Positions 1 to 6,824 are shown, numbered from the stretch's first letter. The stretch: 8,879 nt of DNA from an uncultured Bacteroidaceae bacterium (GCA_904501775.1 CAJGCJ010000081.1:1-8879), one strand, 5' to 3'. Numbers and translations are program-made. Notes: generated from the sequence alone by a model not told the origin.

Positions 1-53
1 ATACCTTACAATGAGCAAGCGCGCTAAGAAGTAATCGTTATATATAACGATAT

Positions 54-89
54 AAAAAATGTAGGCTCAAATTTGAGCCTACATTTTTT
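54..89 (-). terminator. Rho-independent terminator of secDF
   Basis: A 12-base arm at 60-71 is perfectly complementary to 72-83, containing GTAGGCTC/GAGCCTAC. It is flanked by A6 at 54-59 and T6 at 84-89, so it has a U-tract in either direction. It lies about 20 bases beyond the secDF stop codon. The symmetry is part of the larger 142-base palindrome, so the far arm and its T-tract (54-71, minus-strand reading) could be an artefact copy. A GC-rich stem followed by six U is nevertheless exactly what a terminator here should look like. Confidence 0.75.
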
Positions 90-91
90 AT

Positions 92-109
92 ATCGTTATA
101 TATAACGAT
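92..109. repeat. 18-base palindrome touching the secDF stop codon
   Basis: The sequence ATCGTTATA/TATAACGAT is self-complementary, and its outermost base is the last base of the secDF stop codon. Its mirror copy lies at 34-51 inside the terminal inverted repeat. As RNA it would form a weak AT-rich hairpin between the stop codon and the terminator. Its function is unknown; it could simply be part of the transcript 3' end structure. Confidence 0.55.
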
Positions 110-3054
110 TACTTCTTAGCGCGCTTGCTCATTGTAAGGTATGCTACAGGAGCTGCGATGAAGAGTGATGACAATGTACCGAATACAACACCAAGAATCA
201 TTGCAAATGAGAAGCTGCGGATGCTGTCACCACCAAGGATGAAGATACACAACAACACAACCAATGTACTTACTGAAGTATTGATTGTACGTGCCAAAGT
301 TGTATTCAAAGACTCGTTGAAGAGCTCGAACTTGTCGCGCTTGGGATAGAGTCCTGTGAACTCGCGAACGCGGTCGAATACAACCACCTTGTCATTGATT
401 GAGTAACCGATAGCGGTAAGGATAGCACCGATGAATGTCTGGTCAATCTCAAGTGACATGGGAAGGATACCCCACAACAAAGAGTAACAACCAAGAATCA
501 TCAACACGTCACTTGCCAACGCTACGATAGAACCGATACTGTATGCCACGTTGCGGAAACGTACCAGAATGTAAAGGAAGATTGCGATAAGAGCAAATAC
601 AACCGACCAGATAGCGCTTGTCTTGATATCATCAGCGATGCTGGGACCTACCTTCTGTGAACTGATGATAGAACCGCCTGCACGGTTATCACGGTCAACG
701 AATGTAGACAAAGTAAGATCCTTGCTCAATAGACCACCCTTCATGAATGCGTTGTAAAGGAATGCCTCAATCTCAGAGTCAACATTTACAGCATCGTCAT
801 TGATACGATAGTTGGTAGTTACGCGGATAGTCTTCTTGTCTGTACCCAGAGCGATAGCCTGTACATTGTCCTCGGTGATAACCTCACGCAAGAGAGTACG
901 TACTGTCTCGGGCTCTACCTGCTGCTCGAACTGAACAACAAAGTTACGTCCACCTGTGAAGTCGATGCTCTGGCTAAGACCACGCCATGCGAGTGAAACA
1001 ACCATTACAGCGATAAGAATACCATACACAACGAATGAATTCTTCTTAGCCTTCATGAAGTTGAAGTTTGTATCAACCATGAGGTTCTTAGACCACTTTG
1101 TAACGAATGTAAGATTAAGCCACTTGCCCTTGTTCATGAAATGCTCATAAACTACACGTGTAAGGAACACAGCTGTAAAGAATGAACAGATGATACCAAT
1201 TATAAGTGTAGTAGCAAAGCCACGGATAGGACCTGTACCGAAATAGAACAGGATGATACCTGTTATAATAGATGTAAAGTTAGAGTCGAAGATTGCCGAG
1301 AACGCATTCTTGTAACCGTCTGCAAGCGCAGCGCGTGTGTTCTTACCGCCACGCAACTCCTCCTTGGCACGCTCGTAGATAAGCACGTTGGCATCGACAG
1401 CCATACCCAATGTAAGCACGATACCTGCTATACCCGACATTGTAAGCGCTGCTTGGAACGATGCAAGCACACCCAATGTAAAGAAGAGGTTGATAAGAAG
1501 GGCCATGTTAGCAACAGCACCGGGGATAAGACCGTAGATTGCGCACATGTAAACCATCAACAACACGAATGCTACAACGAATGACCAAATACCCTGCTCG
1601 ATAGACTCCTGACCAAGTGAAGGACCTACGATGTCCTCAGAAACGATACGAGCGGGAGCAGGCATCTTACCTGAACGGAGCACGTTAGCCAAGTCCTTGG
1701 TCTCCTCGATAGTGAAGCTACCGGTAATCTCAGAACGACCACCAGTAATCTCGCCCATTACGTTAGGAGCGCTGTATACATAACCGTCGAGTACGACAGC
1801 AATGCTCTTGCCTACATTGTTCTTTGTCAACTGAGCCCAACGGCGTGAACCATCGGTGTTCATTGACATTGTTACGCAAGGCGCACCATACTGGTCGTAT
1901 GAATCGGCAGCCTCAACGATAACATCACCCTCAAGGGCTGCGCGACCATTGCGCAATGTTGACTTGACAGCATACAACTCATATACATTGTTGTCAGTAG
2001 CCTTGTTCATTGCATCAACACTCCACAAAAGACGGAGGTCGTTGGGGAGAAGTCTCTTAGCCTCGGCAGAAGCCAAGATTGCATTGATGGCTGCTGTATC
2101 TGAATAGTGAGCGACACCTACAACGCTTCTGTGCATGTCTCCTCTCTGATTGGGTGCCAAAAGAGCGAAGAGAGGGCTCTCAACCTTAGCATCTGCTGTT
2201 GCCTTATCGGTATCAGTACCAGCAAGAGCAGCCTCAACGTCTACGTTATTCTCTACAGCCTCTTCTGTAGCAACCTCGCTTGCAGCCTTGTTCTCCTTTG
2301 CAATTGTAGCAAGCTTGCTGTCGAGCGATACAAGAGCAGGAAGAATATCACTTGCAGAATAAGTCTCCCAGAACTCGAGGTTAGCCGAACCCTGAAGAAG
2401 TTTACGTACACGCTCGGGCTCCTTAACACCGGGAAGCTCAATCATAATACGGCCCATAGAACCCTCGAGTGTCTGGATGTTGGGCTGTACCACACCGAAG
2501 CGGTCGATACGGGTACGCAACACGTTGAATGAGTTGTCTATGGCAGCCTGCACCTCGGCACGAAGCACCTTCTCTACCTCTTCATCGGTAGAAGTTGTGT
2601 ACACCTTGTCCTTCAACTGCTGTGTGGCAAAGATTGAAGCCAAACGTGCATCGGGAGCAAGACTCTTGTACTCTTCGATGAAAAGTGTAATGAAATCGGC
2701 CTGACTTGTTATTGACTTTTTCTTTGCAGCAGCCAAAGCCTCGTTAAAGGCAGCATCACTCTTATGACCGCCAAGAGCCTTGACAACATCTGCAACCGAA
2801 ACCTCCATGATTACGTTCATACCTCCCTGAAGGTCGAGGCCTAAACCAATCTGCATCTCGCGACACTGTCTCAGCGAGTACACGCCCAGCCATACATTCT
2901 CGTTCTGCATTGAGTCCATGTAGTGCTGAACACCCTTAGGATCCTGAGCAGCCTTACCATTATGGTAACTTGTTACAAAAGAGAATGAAAGATAGAACAC
3001 GCACACCAGCGTAAGCAGCAGCGCAAATACTTTTACAAATCCTTTGTTTTGCAT
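109..3054 (-). CDS. secDF: SecD-SecF fusion, protein translocase accessory subunit
   Basis: This 981-residue protein is a single-chain SecD plus SecF, the form common in Bacteroidetes. SecDF sits in the inner membrane with SecYEG and uses the proton-motive force to pull exported proteins through on the periplasmic side. The order is: N-terminal membrane helix about 7-29; SecD signature GLGLDLQGG at 70-78; periplasmic P1 region with TRIDRFGVVQP at 181-191; SecD membrane block about 487-640 with the charged-helix motif VDANVLIYER at 553-562; SecF start with IDFTGGRNF at 697-705; SecF membrane block about 812-975 with GYSINDKVVVFDR at 883-895. D554 fits the conserved proton-path aspartate of SecD. 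Residues about 240-300 are an Ala/Glu/Asp-rich, low-complexity insertion in the periplasmic part. The ATG at 3054 follows a 5' leader of about 65 bases with no clear Shine-Dalgarno site. The gene has its own promoter and terminator, so it is probably monocistronic. Confidence 0.97.
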   Translation of the reverse strand: MQNKGFVKVFALLLTLVCVFYLSFSFVTSYHNGKAAQDPKGVQHYMDSMQNENVWLGVYSLRQCREMQIGLGLDLQGGMNVIMEVSVADVVKALGGHKSDAAFNEALAAAKKKSITSQADFITLFIEEYKSLAPDARLASIFATQQLKDKVYTTSTDEEVEKVLRAEVQAAIDNSFNVLRTRIDRFGVVQPNIQTLEGSMGRIMIELPGVKEPERVRKLLQGSANLEFWETYSASDILPALVSLDSKLATIAKENKAASEVATEEAVENNVDVEAALAGTDTDKATADAKVESPLFALLAPNQRGDMHRSVVGVAHYSDTAAINAILASAEAKRLLPNDLRLLWSVDAMNKATDNNVYELYAVKSTLRNGRAALEGDVIVEAADSYDQYGAPCVTMSMNTDGSRRWAQLTKNNVGKSIAVVLDGYVYSAPNVMGEITGGRSEITGSFTIEETKDLANVLRSGKMPAPARIVSEDIVGPSLGQESIEQGIWSFVVAFVLLMVYMCAIYGLIPGAVANMALLINLFFTLGVLASFQAALTMSGIAGIVLTLGMAVDANVLIYERAKEELRGGKNTRAALADGYKNAFSAIFDSNFTSIITGIILFYFGTGPIRGFATTLIIGIICSFFTAVFLTRVVYEHFMNKGKWLNLTFVTKWSKNLMVDTNFNFMKAKKNSFVVYGILIAVMVVSLAWRGLSQSIDFTGGRNFVVQFEQQVEPETVRTLLREVITEDNVQAIALGTDKKTIRVTTNYRINDDAVNVDSEIEAFLYNAFMKGGLLSKDLTLSTFVDRDNRAGGSIISSQKVGPSIADDIKTSAIWSVVFALIAIFLYILVRFRNVAYSIGSIVALASDVLMILGCYSLLWGILPMSLEIDQTFIGAILTAIGYSINDKVVVFDRVREFTGLYPKRDKFELFNESLNTTLARTINTSVSTLVVLLCIFILGGDSIRSFSFAMILGVVFGTLSSLFIAAPVAYLTMSKRAKK

Positions 3055-3082
3055 TGTGAATTAAATTTTATTATTATTTAGT

Positions 3083-3105
3083 TTGTCGCTAATTTATATT
3101 GTCGC
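3083..3105 (-). repeat. GCGACAA direct repeat in the secDF leader
   Basis: The heptamer GCGACAA occurs twice on the minus strand (3105-3099 and 3089-3083), separated by 9 AT-rich bases, between the promoter and the start codon. The 16-base period is not a full number of helical turns. It could be a regulator site or RNA element, or chance; nothing else supports a function. Confidence 0.3.
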
Positions 3106-3119
3106 CAAATTAAAGTTTG

Positions 3120-3149
3120 CAAATATAGCGTTTTTTTCTCAAACAAAAA
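3120..3149 (-). promoter_or_regulatory. secDF promoter, Bacteroidetes type
   Basis: Read on the minus strand, TATATTTG (3127-3120) matches the Bacteroidetes -7 consensus TAnnTTTG exactly. TTTTTG (3149-3144) lies 16 bases upstream as a candidate -33 element, slightly closer than the usual spacing of about 19. The -7 box ends 65 bases before the secDF ATG, giving a leader without any ATG. No upstream peptide of the SecM/VemP kind is therefore encoded in this leader. Confidence 0.65.
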
Positions 3150-3192
3150 GAGTTAGAGGCTTTTTCTTTATATTTATATGGGAATAATGAGA

Positions 3193-3230
3193 AGCGGATG
3201 CCCCTTTTTTGTGTTAAAAAGGCATCCGCT
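3193..3230 (-). terminator. Hairpin after the rhomboid operon, probable terminator
   Basis: AGCGGATGCC at 3193-3202 is perfectly complementary to GGCATCCGCT at 3221-3230. The arms can be extended by a T-run/A-run pairing inside the 18-base loop, with a 2-base bulge. It starts 24 bases past the stop of the second rhomboid gene and lies before the secDF promoter, where a terminator is expected. No U-tract follows the stem on the minus strand, so it is not a textbook Rho-independent terminator; it may instead protect the 3' end or be a small dispersed palindrome. Confidence 0.5.
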
Positions 3231-3253
3231 CATGATATAAGACGCAATGTTTT

Positions 3254-4180
3254 TTATCGCTTCGAAGCATTAAAAAGACGACGTTTCTCGTCCTCGGTGA
3301 GCGAAGAATAACCGCTCTGCTTTATCTTTTCGAGGATTGTATTCATCTCATCCTCCTGTTGCTTTTTATTTGAATTATACTCGTAGTCACCGGCTCTTTT
3401 CGTATAATTGCTTTTTTGGGTACTATCCATTCGGGGGCCCTTAGGTCGCTTCTTGACCAATGAAGCAAAAAAGCCCGCAACTCTTTTATAAATAGCCGAA
3501 AACGCATCGCCTAAAGATGTTACATCAGTACCCTTGTCGAGCATCACTGCAAAAATCCATCCTGCGACAGCTCCGCCTATGTGAGCAAAATTGCCACCTG
3601 CGTTTTCGGACGACAACAGCAGCAGTGAAAGCAGAACAGTCACTGTTGCAAGCGTCTTTAGCTTTACACTTCCGAAGAGCATCAGGTTAATTACATAATT
3701 GGGGCTTCTCACTGCAGCAGCTGCTATTACGGCCAGAACTGCTGCCGAAGCTCCTACCAGATAAGAAGAGCCCACTGCACCCTCGAAATAGGGAAATATG
3801 TTATATGCCAGCACAAAGACAAGACCACCTGTTACACCTCCAAGCATGTATACACCGATGAAATGACGGGTCGAATAGAATGTAAGGAATATACGGCCGA
3901 ACATATACAGGGCAAACATATTCCACAATATGTGCATAAAGCTTCCATGCATGAACATATATGTTACAATACTCCATGGCTGCAATATAAACCTGCCGAG
4001 ATTTGAAGGCAACTGTAACCACGAAACACCCTCGGCAATGGGCGAAACGATATTCATGAGTGTAGCGACTACACCCACGATTACAAAGAAGAGATATACC
4101 GCAACGTTCAGGTATATGAACTTGCCTACAATATTCTCGTTGCGGTATCGCTGATATATTTCATTAATAAAATGGGCCAT
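3254..4180 (-). CDS. Rhomboid-family intramembrane serine protease with C-terminal cytoplasmic tail
   Basis: This is a 308-residue polytopic membrane protein. The rhomboid hallmarks are present: HGSFMHILWNMFALYMFG at 78-95 supplies the H78/H83/N87 cluster of helix 2; LVGASAAV at 141-148 contains the serine nucleophile S145; NFAHIGGAVAGW at 197-208 contains the catalytic H200. About six membrane helices lie between residues 20 and 215. The usual GxSG is GASA here, with the final Gly replaced by Ala while the Ser/His pair is kept, so activity is likely but not certain. After about 215 comes a basic, hydrophilic tail ending in a conserved-looking segment (ILEKIKQSGYSSLTEDEKR at 282-300). Tails of this form (DUF6576-like) recur in Bacteroidetes rhomboids. 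Its start codon overlaps the end of the preceding rhomboid gene by 17 bases, suggesting translational coupling. The substrate is unknown. Confidence 0.9.
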   Translation of the reverse strand: MAHFINEIYQRYRNENIVGKFIYLNVAVYLFFVIVGVVATLMNIVSPIAEGVSWLQLPSNLGRFILQPWSIVTYMFMHGSFMHILWNMFALYMFGRIFLTFYSTRHFIGVYMLGGVTGGLVFVLAYNIFPYFEGAVGSSYLVGASAAVLAVIAAAAVRSPNYVINLMLFGSVKLKTLATVTVLLSLLLLSSENAGGNFAHIGGAVAGWIFAVMLDKGTDVTSLGDAFSAIYKRVAGFFASLVKKRPKGPRMDSTQKSNYTKRAGDYEYNSNKKQQEDEMNTILEKIKQSGYSSLTEDEKRRLFNASKR

Positions 4181-4847
4181 TTATGTAACCTTTTTTACGC
4201 CAATAAAGAATTAGAATCAATCCAAATAACATTCCACCGAGGTGGGCAAAGTGAGCGACATTGTCGCCGGCACTGTTGCCAAGGCCTGTAAAGAGTTCTA
4301 TCGCACCGAATATCAGCACAAAATACTTTGCTTTTATAGGGAACGGGAAGGGCATCACAAAGAGTCTTTCGTTAGGAAAATTCATGGCAAAAGCCAACAG
4401 GATACCATAGACCGCGCCTGATGCTCCAACCGTAACCCACATATTCAAATACTGGGCCATAGGAACTATAAGACCCGCACCGAAGTCCACTCCCGAATAC
4501 ATCGACAGTTGGGTGCTGTAATAGAGATACTGCACAATCTCCTGTATTATACCTGCACCAACACCGGTGAACATATAGAAAATGAGAAAGCGCTTGGGGC
4601 CCCACACCATCTCGAGCACACGTCCGAACATATACAGCGCGAACATATTGAAGAACAGATGCATAAAGCCACCGTGCATAAACATATATGTCACTATCTG
4701 GAATGGCTTGAAGTCATCGGCAAGGAACAGGTGCAGACCAAGCAGCGAGTTCAAATCGTAACCGTATCTATCGAGTACGATTGTTGTCAGAAACACAAGC
4801 ACATTGATTGCTATCAGATTCTTAGTAACAACTGGTAATTCATTCAT
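4164..4847 (-). CDS. Rhomboid-family intramembrane serine protease, short form
   Basis: This 227-residue rhomboid protease is first in a two-gene operon. Helix 2 carries HGGFMHLFFNMFALYMFG at 58-75 (H58, H63, N67). The active site is GASGAVYG at 141-148, with nucleophile S143 in the canonical GxSG. NVAHFAHLGG at 196-205 provides the catalytic H202, with H199 one turn earlier. The protein is essentially a bare six-helix core with a few C-terminal residues and no tail. It is clearly paralogous to the next gene (IVTYMFMHG and NMFALYMFGR are shared), so the pair probably arose by tandem duplication. I chose the ATG at 4847. An in-frame ATG at 4898 would add 17 residues, but it lies upstream of the predicted -7 promoter box, so it should not be in the transcript. 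Substrates cannot be inferred from the sequence. Confidence 0.92.
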   Translation of the reverse strand: MNELPVVTKNLIAINVLVFLTTIVLDRYGYDLNSLLGLHLFLADDFKPFQIVTYMFMHGGFMHLFFNMFALYMFGRVLEMVWGPKRFLIFYMFTGVGAGIIQEIVQYLYYSTQLSMYSGVDFGAGLIVPMAQYLNMWVTVGASGAVYGILLAFAMNFPNERLFVMPFPFPIKAKYFVLIFGAIELFTGLGNSAGDNVAHFAHLGGMLFGLILILYWRKKGYINGPFY

Positions 4848-4875
4848 ACGAACTATAAACTTACATTTTACGGCG

Positions 4876-4908
4876 CGAAGATAGTTCAAATTGAACAATT
4901 ATCGAAAA
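4876..4908 (-). promoter_or_regulatory. Promoter of the rhomboid pair, with a dyad in its spacer
   Basis: On the minus strand, TATCTTCG (4883-4876) fits the Bacteroidetes -7 box TAnnTTTG with one mismatch. TTTTCG (4908-4903) lies exactly 19 bases upstream as a -33 candidate, also with one mismatch to TTTG. The box ends 28 bases before the ATG at 4847. The perfect dyad GTTCAA-A-TTGAAC (4884-4896) fills most of the spacer, directly adjoining the -7 box, which is where a repressor operator could act. Confidence 0.6.
4884..4896. promoter_or_regulatory. Candidate operator dyad GTTCAA-A-TTGAAC
   Basis: Two perfect 6-base arms flank a single A. The dyad sits between the -33 and -7 elements of the rhomboid promoter. 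A bound protein there would cover the polymerase contact region. The compact 13-base size is plausible for a small dimeric regulator, but the region is AT-rich and no regulator gene is nearby, so function is inferred from position only. Confidence 0.4.
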
Positions 4909-4961
4909 TTGAAGGGACTCATTTTCTATTTTTAATGATTATAAATAAAAAAACCATAGAT

Positions 4962-4983
4962 ATTTTGTATCTTCGCACAAAAT
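4962..4983 (+). promoter_or_regulatory. argS operon promoter -7 region with an overlapping dyad
   Basis: TATCTTCG at 4968-4975 is a one-mismatch match to TAnnTTTG, and the nine bases TATCTTCGC are identical to those in the divergent rhomboid promoter. It ends 45 bases before the argS ATG. No convincing -33 TTTG lies at the expected distance; that stretch is A-rich. The box lies within an inverted repeat, ATTTTGT (4962-4968) and ACAAAAT (4977-4983), separated by 8 bases. This could be an operator or a hairpin at the very start of the transcript. Confidence 0.5.
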
Positions 4984-5020
4984 TACGGATAAATATCAAA
5001 ACGGCTAAAACCATAAAAAC

Positions 5021-6808
5021 ATGAATATAGAAACAATTCTCACAAACAGCATCATCACAGCCATAAAGGAGCTGTACAACCACGATGCAGACCCCGAAAA
5101 GATTCAGTTGCAGAAGACACGCAAAGAGTTCGAGGGCGACTTCACCTTTGTAGTGTTCCCATTCCTGCAGGTATCGCGCAAACGCCCCGAGGAGACAGCA
5201 CAAGAGATTGGCGCATATCTTGCAGCCAACCAGCCTGTTGTAGCCTCTTTCAACGTGGTAAAGGGATTCCTTAACCTTGCAATTGCACCAAGCTATTGGA
5301 TTGAACTGTTGCAGAACATCGACGCAAACGACAAATGGGGTATAAAGGAGGTGACAGATGAGTCGCCACTCGTAATGGTTGAATACTCTTCGCCCAACAC
5401 CAACAAACCCCTTCACTTGGGCCACATACGCAACAACCTTTTGGGATATGCCCTTTCAAACATCATTGCAGCAAACGGCAACAAGGTGGTAAAGACCAAC
5501 ATTGTGAACGACCGTGGAATACACATCTGCAAGTCGATGCTTGCATGGCAGAAGTGGGGTAACGGCGAGACACCCGCATCAAGCGGCAAGAAGGGCGACC
5601 ACCTTATCGGCGACTACTATGTAGCATTCGACAAGCACTATAAGGCCGAGCTGTCCGAGCTTATGGCACAGGGCATGAGCAAAGAGGAGGCCGAGGCAGC
5701 ATCGCCCCTTATGGCCGAGGCACGCGAAATGCTTGTAAAATGGGAGGCAGGCGACAACGATGTCCGTGCATTGTGGCAGCAGATGAACAACTGGGTATAC
5801 GAAGGATTCGACGAGACCTACAAACGACTGGGCGTTGACTTCGACAAGATATACTACGAGAGCGACACCTATCTTGTAGGTAAGGAGACCGTACTCAATG
5901 GTTTGGAAAACGGAGTATTCTATCGTCGCCCCGATGAGTCGGTATGGGCCGACCTCAGCGGTGACGGACTCGACGAAAAACTATTGTTGCGCAGCGACGG
6001 CACATCAGTTTACATGACACAGGATATAGGTACAGCACAGCTGCGTTTCCGCGATTATCCCATAGACAAGATGGTGTATGTTGTGGGCAACGAGCAGAAC
6101 TACCACTTCCAAGTACTCTCACTGTTGCTCGACAAGCTCGGTTTCTCATGGGGAAAAGGCCTTGTACACTTCTCATACGGCATGGTTGAGCTGCCCGAGG
6201 GCAAGATGAAGAGCCGCGAAGGAACAGTAGTGGATGCAGATGACCTGATGGACGAGATGATTGCAACAGCACGTGAGACATCCGAGGAACTTGGCGGCAA
6301 ACTCGACGGACTCACACCCGAGGAGGCTGCCGACATCAACCGCATCATCGGTTTGGGAGCTCTCAAATACTTCATGCTCAAGGTTGATGCGCGCAAGAAC
6401 ATGCTCTTCAACCCCAAAGAGTCAATTGACTTCAACGGCAACACCGGTCCTTTCATACAGTACACCTATGCACGTACACGTTCAATCGAACGCAAGGCTG
6501 CAGAAGCCGGCGTTGCAATAGAGGGTACACCAGCAAGCATCAGCGAGAAGGAGTGTTCTATCATCCGCATGCTTAACAACTATCCCGCAATCATCCGTCA
6601 GGCAGGCAGCGACTATTCTCCTTCGGGAATAGCAAACTACGCATACGAGCTTGCCAAGGAGTATAACCAGTTCTACCACGACTTCAGCATTCTGCGCGAA
6701 GAGGATGCAGCAGCAAAGGCATTCCGTATAAAGCTGACACGCAATGTGGGCAAGGTTATAAAGAGTGCAATGGGATTGCTTGGAATAGAGGTTCCCGAAA
6801 GAATGTAA
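5021..6808 (+). CDS. argS: Arginyl-tRNA synthetase
   Basis: This 595-residue cytoplasmic class I aminoacyl-tRNA synthetase attaches arginine to tRNA-Arg using ATP. An N-terminal additional domain (about 1-100, with EFEGDFTFVVFPFLQ near 36-50) contacts the tRNA D-loop. The class I HIGH motif appears as HLGH at 132-135 within SSPNTNKPLHLGHIRNN. The arginine pocket region includes YVVGNEQNYH at 353-362. The KMSKS-equivalent is KMKSREG at 395-401. A helical DALR-type anticodon-binding domain starts near FIQYTYARTRS (478-488) and runs to the C-terminus. The length is normal for the family and all motifs are intact. It heads a three-gene plus-strand operon and is divergent from the rhomboid pair, with a 173-base shared control region. 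The start ATG has no Shine-Dalgarno site but an A-rich leader, usual for Bacteroidetes. Confidence 0.98.
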   Translation: MNIETILTNSIITAIKELYNHDADPEKIQLQKTRKEFEGDFTFVVFPFLQVSRKRPEETAQEIGAYLAANQPVVASFNVVKGFLNLAIAPSYWIELLQNIDANDKWGIKEVTDESPLVMVEYSSPNTNKPLHLGHIRNNLLGYALSNIIAANGNKVVKTNIVNDRGIHICKSMLAWQKWGNGETPASSGKKGDHLIGDYYVAFDKHYKAELSELMAQGMSKEEAEAASPLMAEAREMLVKWEAGDNDVRALWQQMNNWVYEGFDETYKRLGVDFDKIYYESDTYLVGKETVLNGLENGVFYRRPDESVWADLSGDGLDEKLLLRSDGTSVYMTQDIGTAQLRFRDYPIDKMVYVVGNEQNYHFQVLSLLLDKLGFSWGKGLVHFSYGMVELPEGKMKSREGTVVDADDLMDEMIATARETSEELGGKLDGLTPEEAADINRIIGLGALKYFMLKVDARKNMLFNPKESIDFNGNTGPFIQYTYARTRSIERKAAEAGVAIEGTPASISEKECSIIRMLNNYPAIIRQAGSDYSPSGIANYAYELAKEYNQFYHDFSILREEDAAAKAFRIKLTRNVGKVIKSAMGLLGIEVPERM

Positions 6809-6824
6809 AAGAAAAGACCGCGCA

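Larger units (their letters stand above)
1..142. repeat. 142-base perfect inverted repeat at the window edge, probable assembly fold-back
   Basis: Base i pairs with base 143-i across the whole stretch, with the centre between 71 and 72 and no mismatch that I could find. The right half is the 3' end of secDF plus its downstream region. The left half is its reverse complement, so bases 2-34 on the plus strand again encode the last residues of SecDF (YLTMSKRAKK then stop). The symmetry begins exactly at base 1 and stops just after 142. A palindrome this long that copies coding sequence is unlikely to be stable in a bacterial chromosome. The natural core is probably the terminator hairpin around the centre, and the rest looks like an assembler or read fold-back. 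The left half should not be read as genomic sequence without checking. Confidence 0.93.

Noticed and set aside
1..142. Hairpin telomere, replication origin or attachment site
   Set aside because: The palindrome copies coding sequence of secDF and starts exactly at the window edge, and no replication, recombinase or protelomerase gene is near. An assembly fold-back explains it better.
2107..2532. 141-residue plus-strand open frame inside secDF
   Set aside because: It is antisense to the SecDF periplasmic region and has no family signature or promoter.
3055..3253. Small RNA gene or leader peptide in the 199-base gap before secDF
   Set aside because: I see only the hairpin, the secDF promoter and a short AT-rich leader without a start codon; nothing supports an RNA gene.
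4848..4898. Longer N-terminus for the short rhomboid starting at the ATG at 4898
   Set aside because: That ATG lies upstream of the likely -7 box (4876-4883), and the extra residues resemble no rhomboid N-terminus.
4919..5425. 168-residue minus-strand open frame covering the divergent promoters and the start of argS
   Set aside because: It is antisense to conserved argS codons, is Cys-rich in a way typical of out-of-frame translation, and has no recognisable motif.
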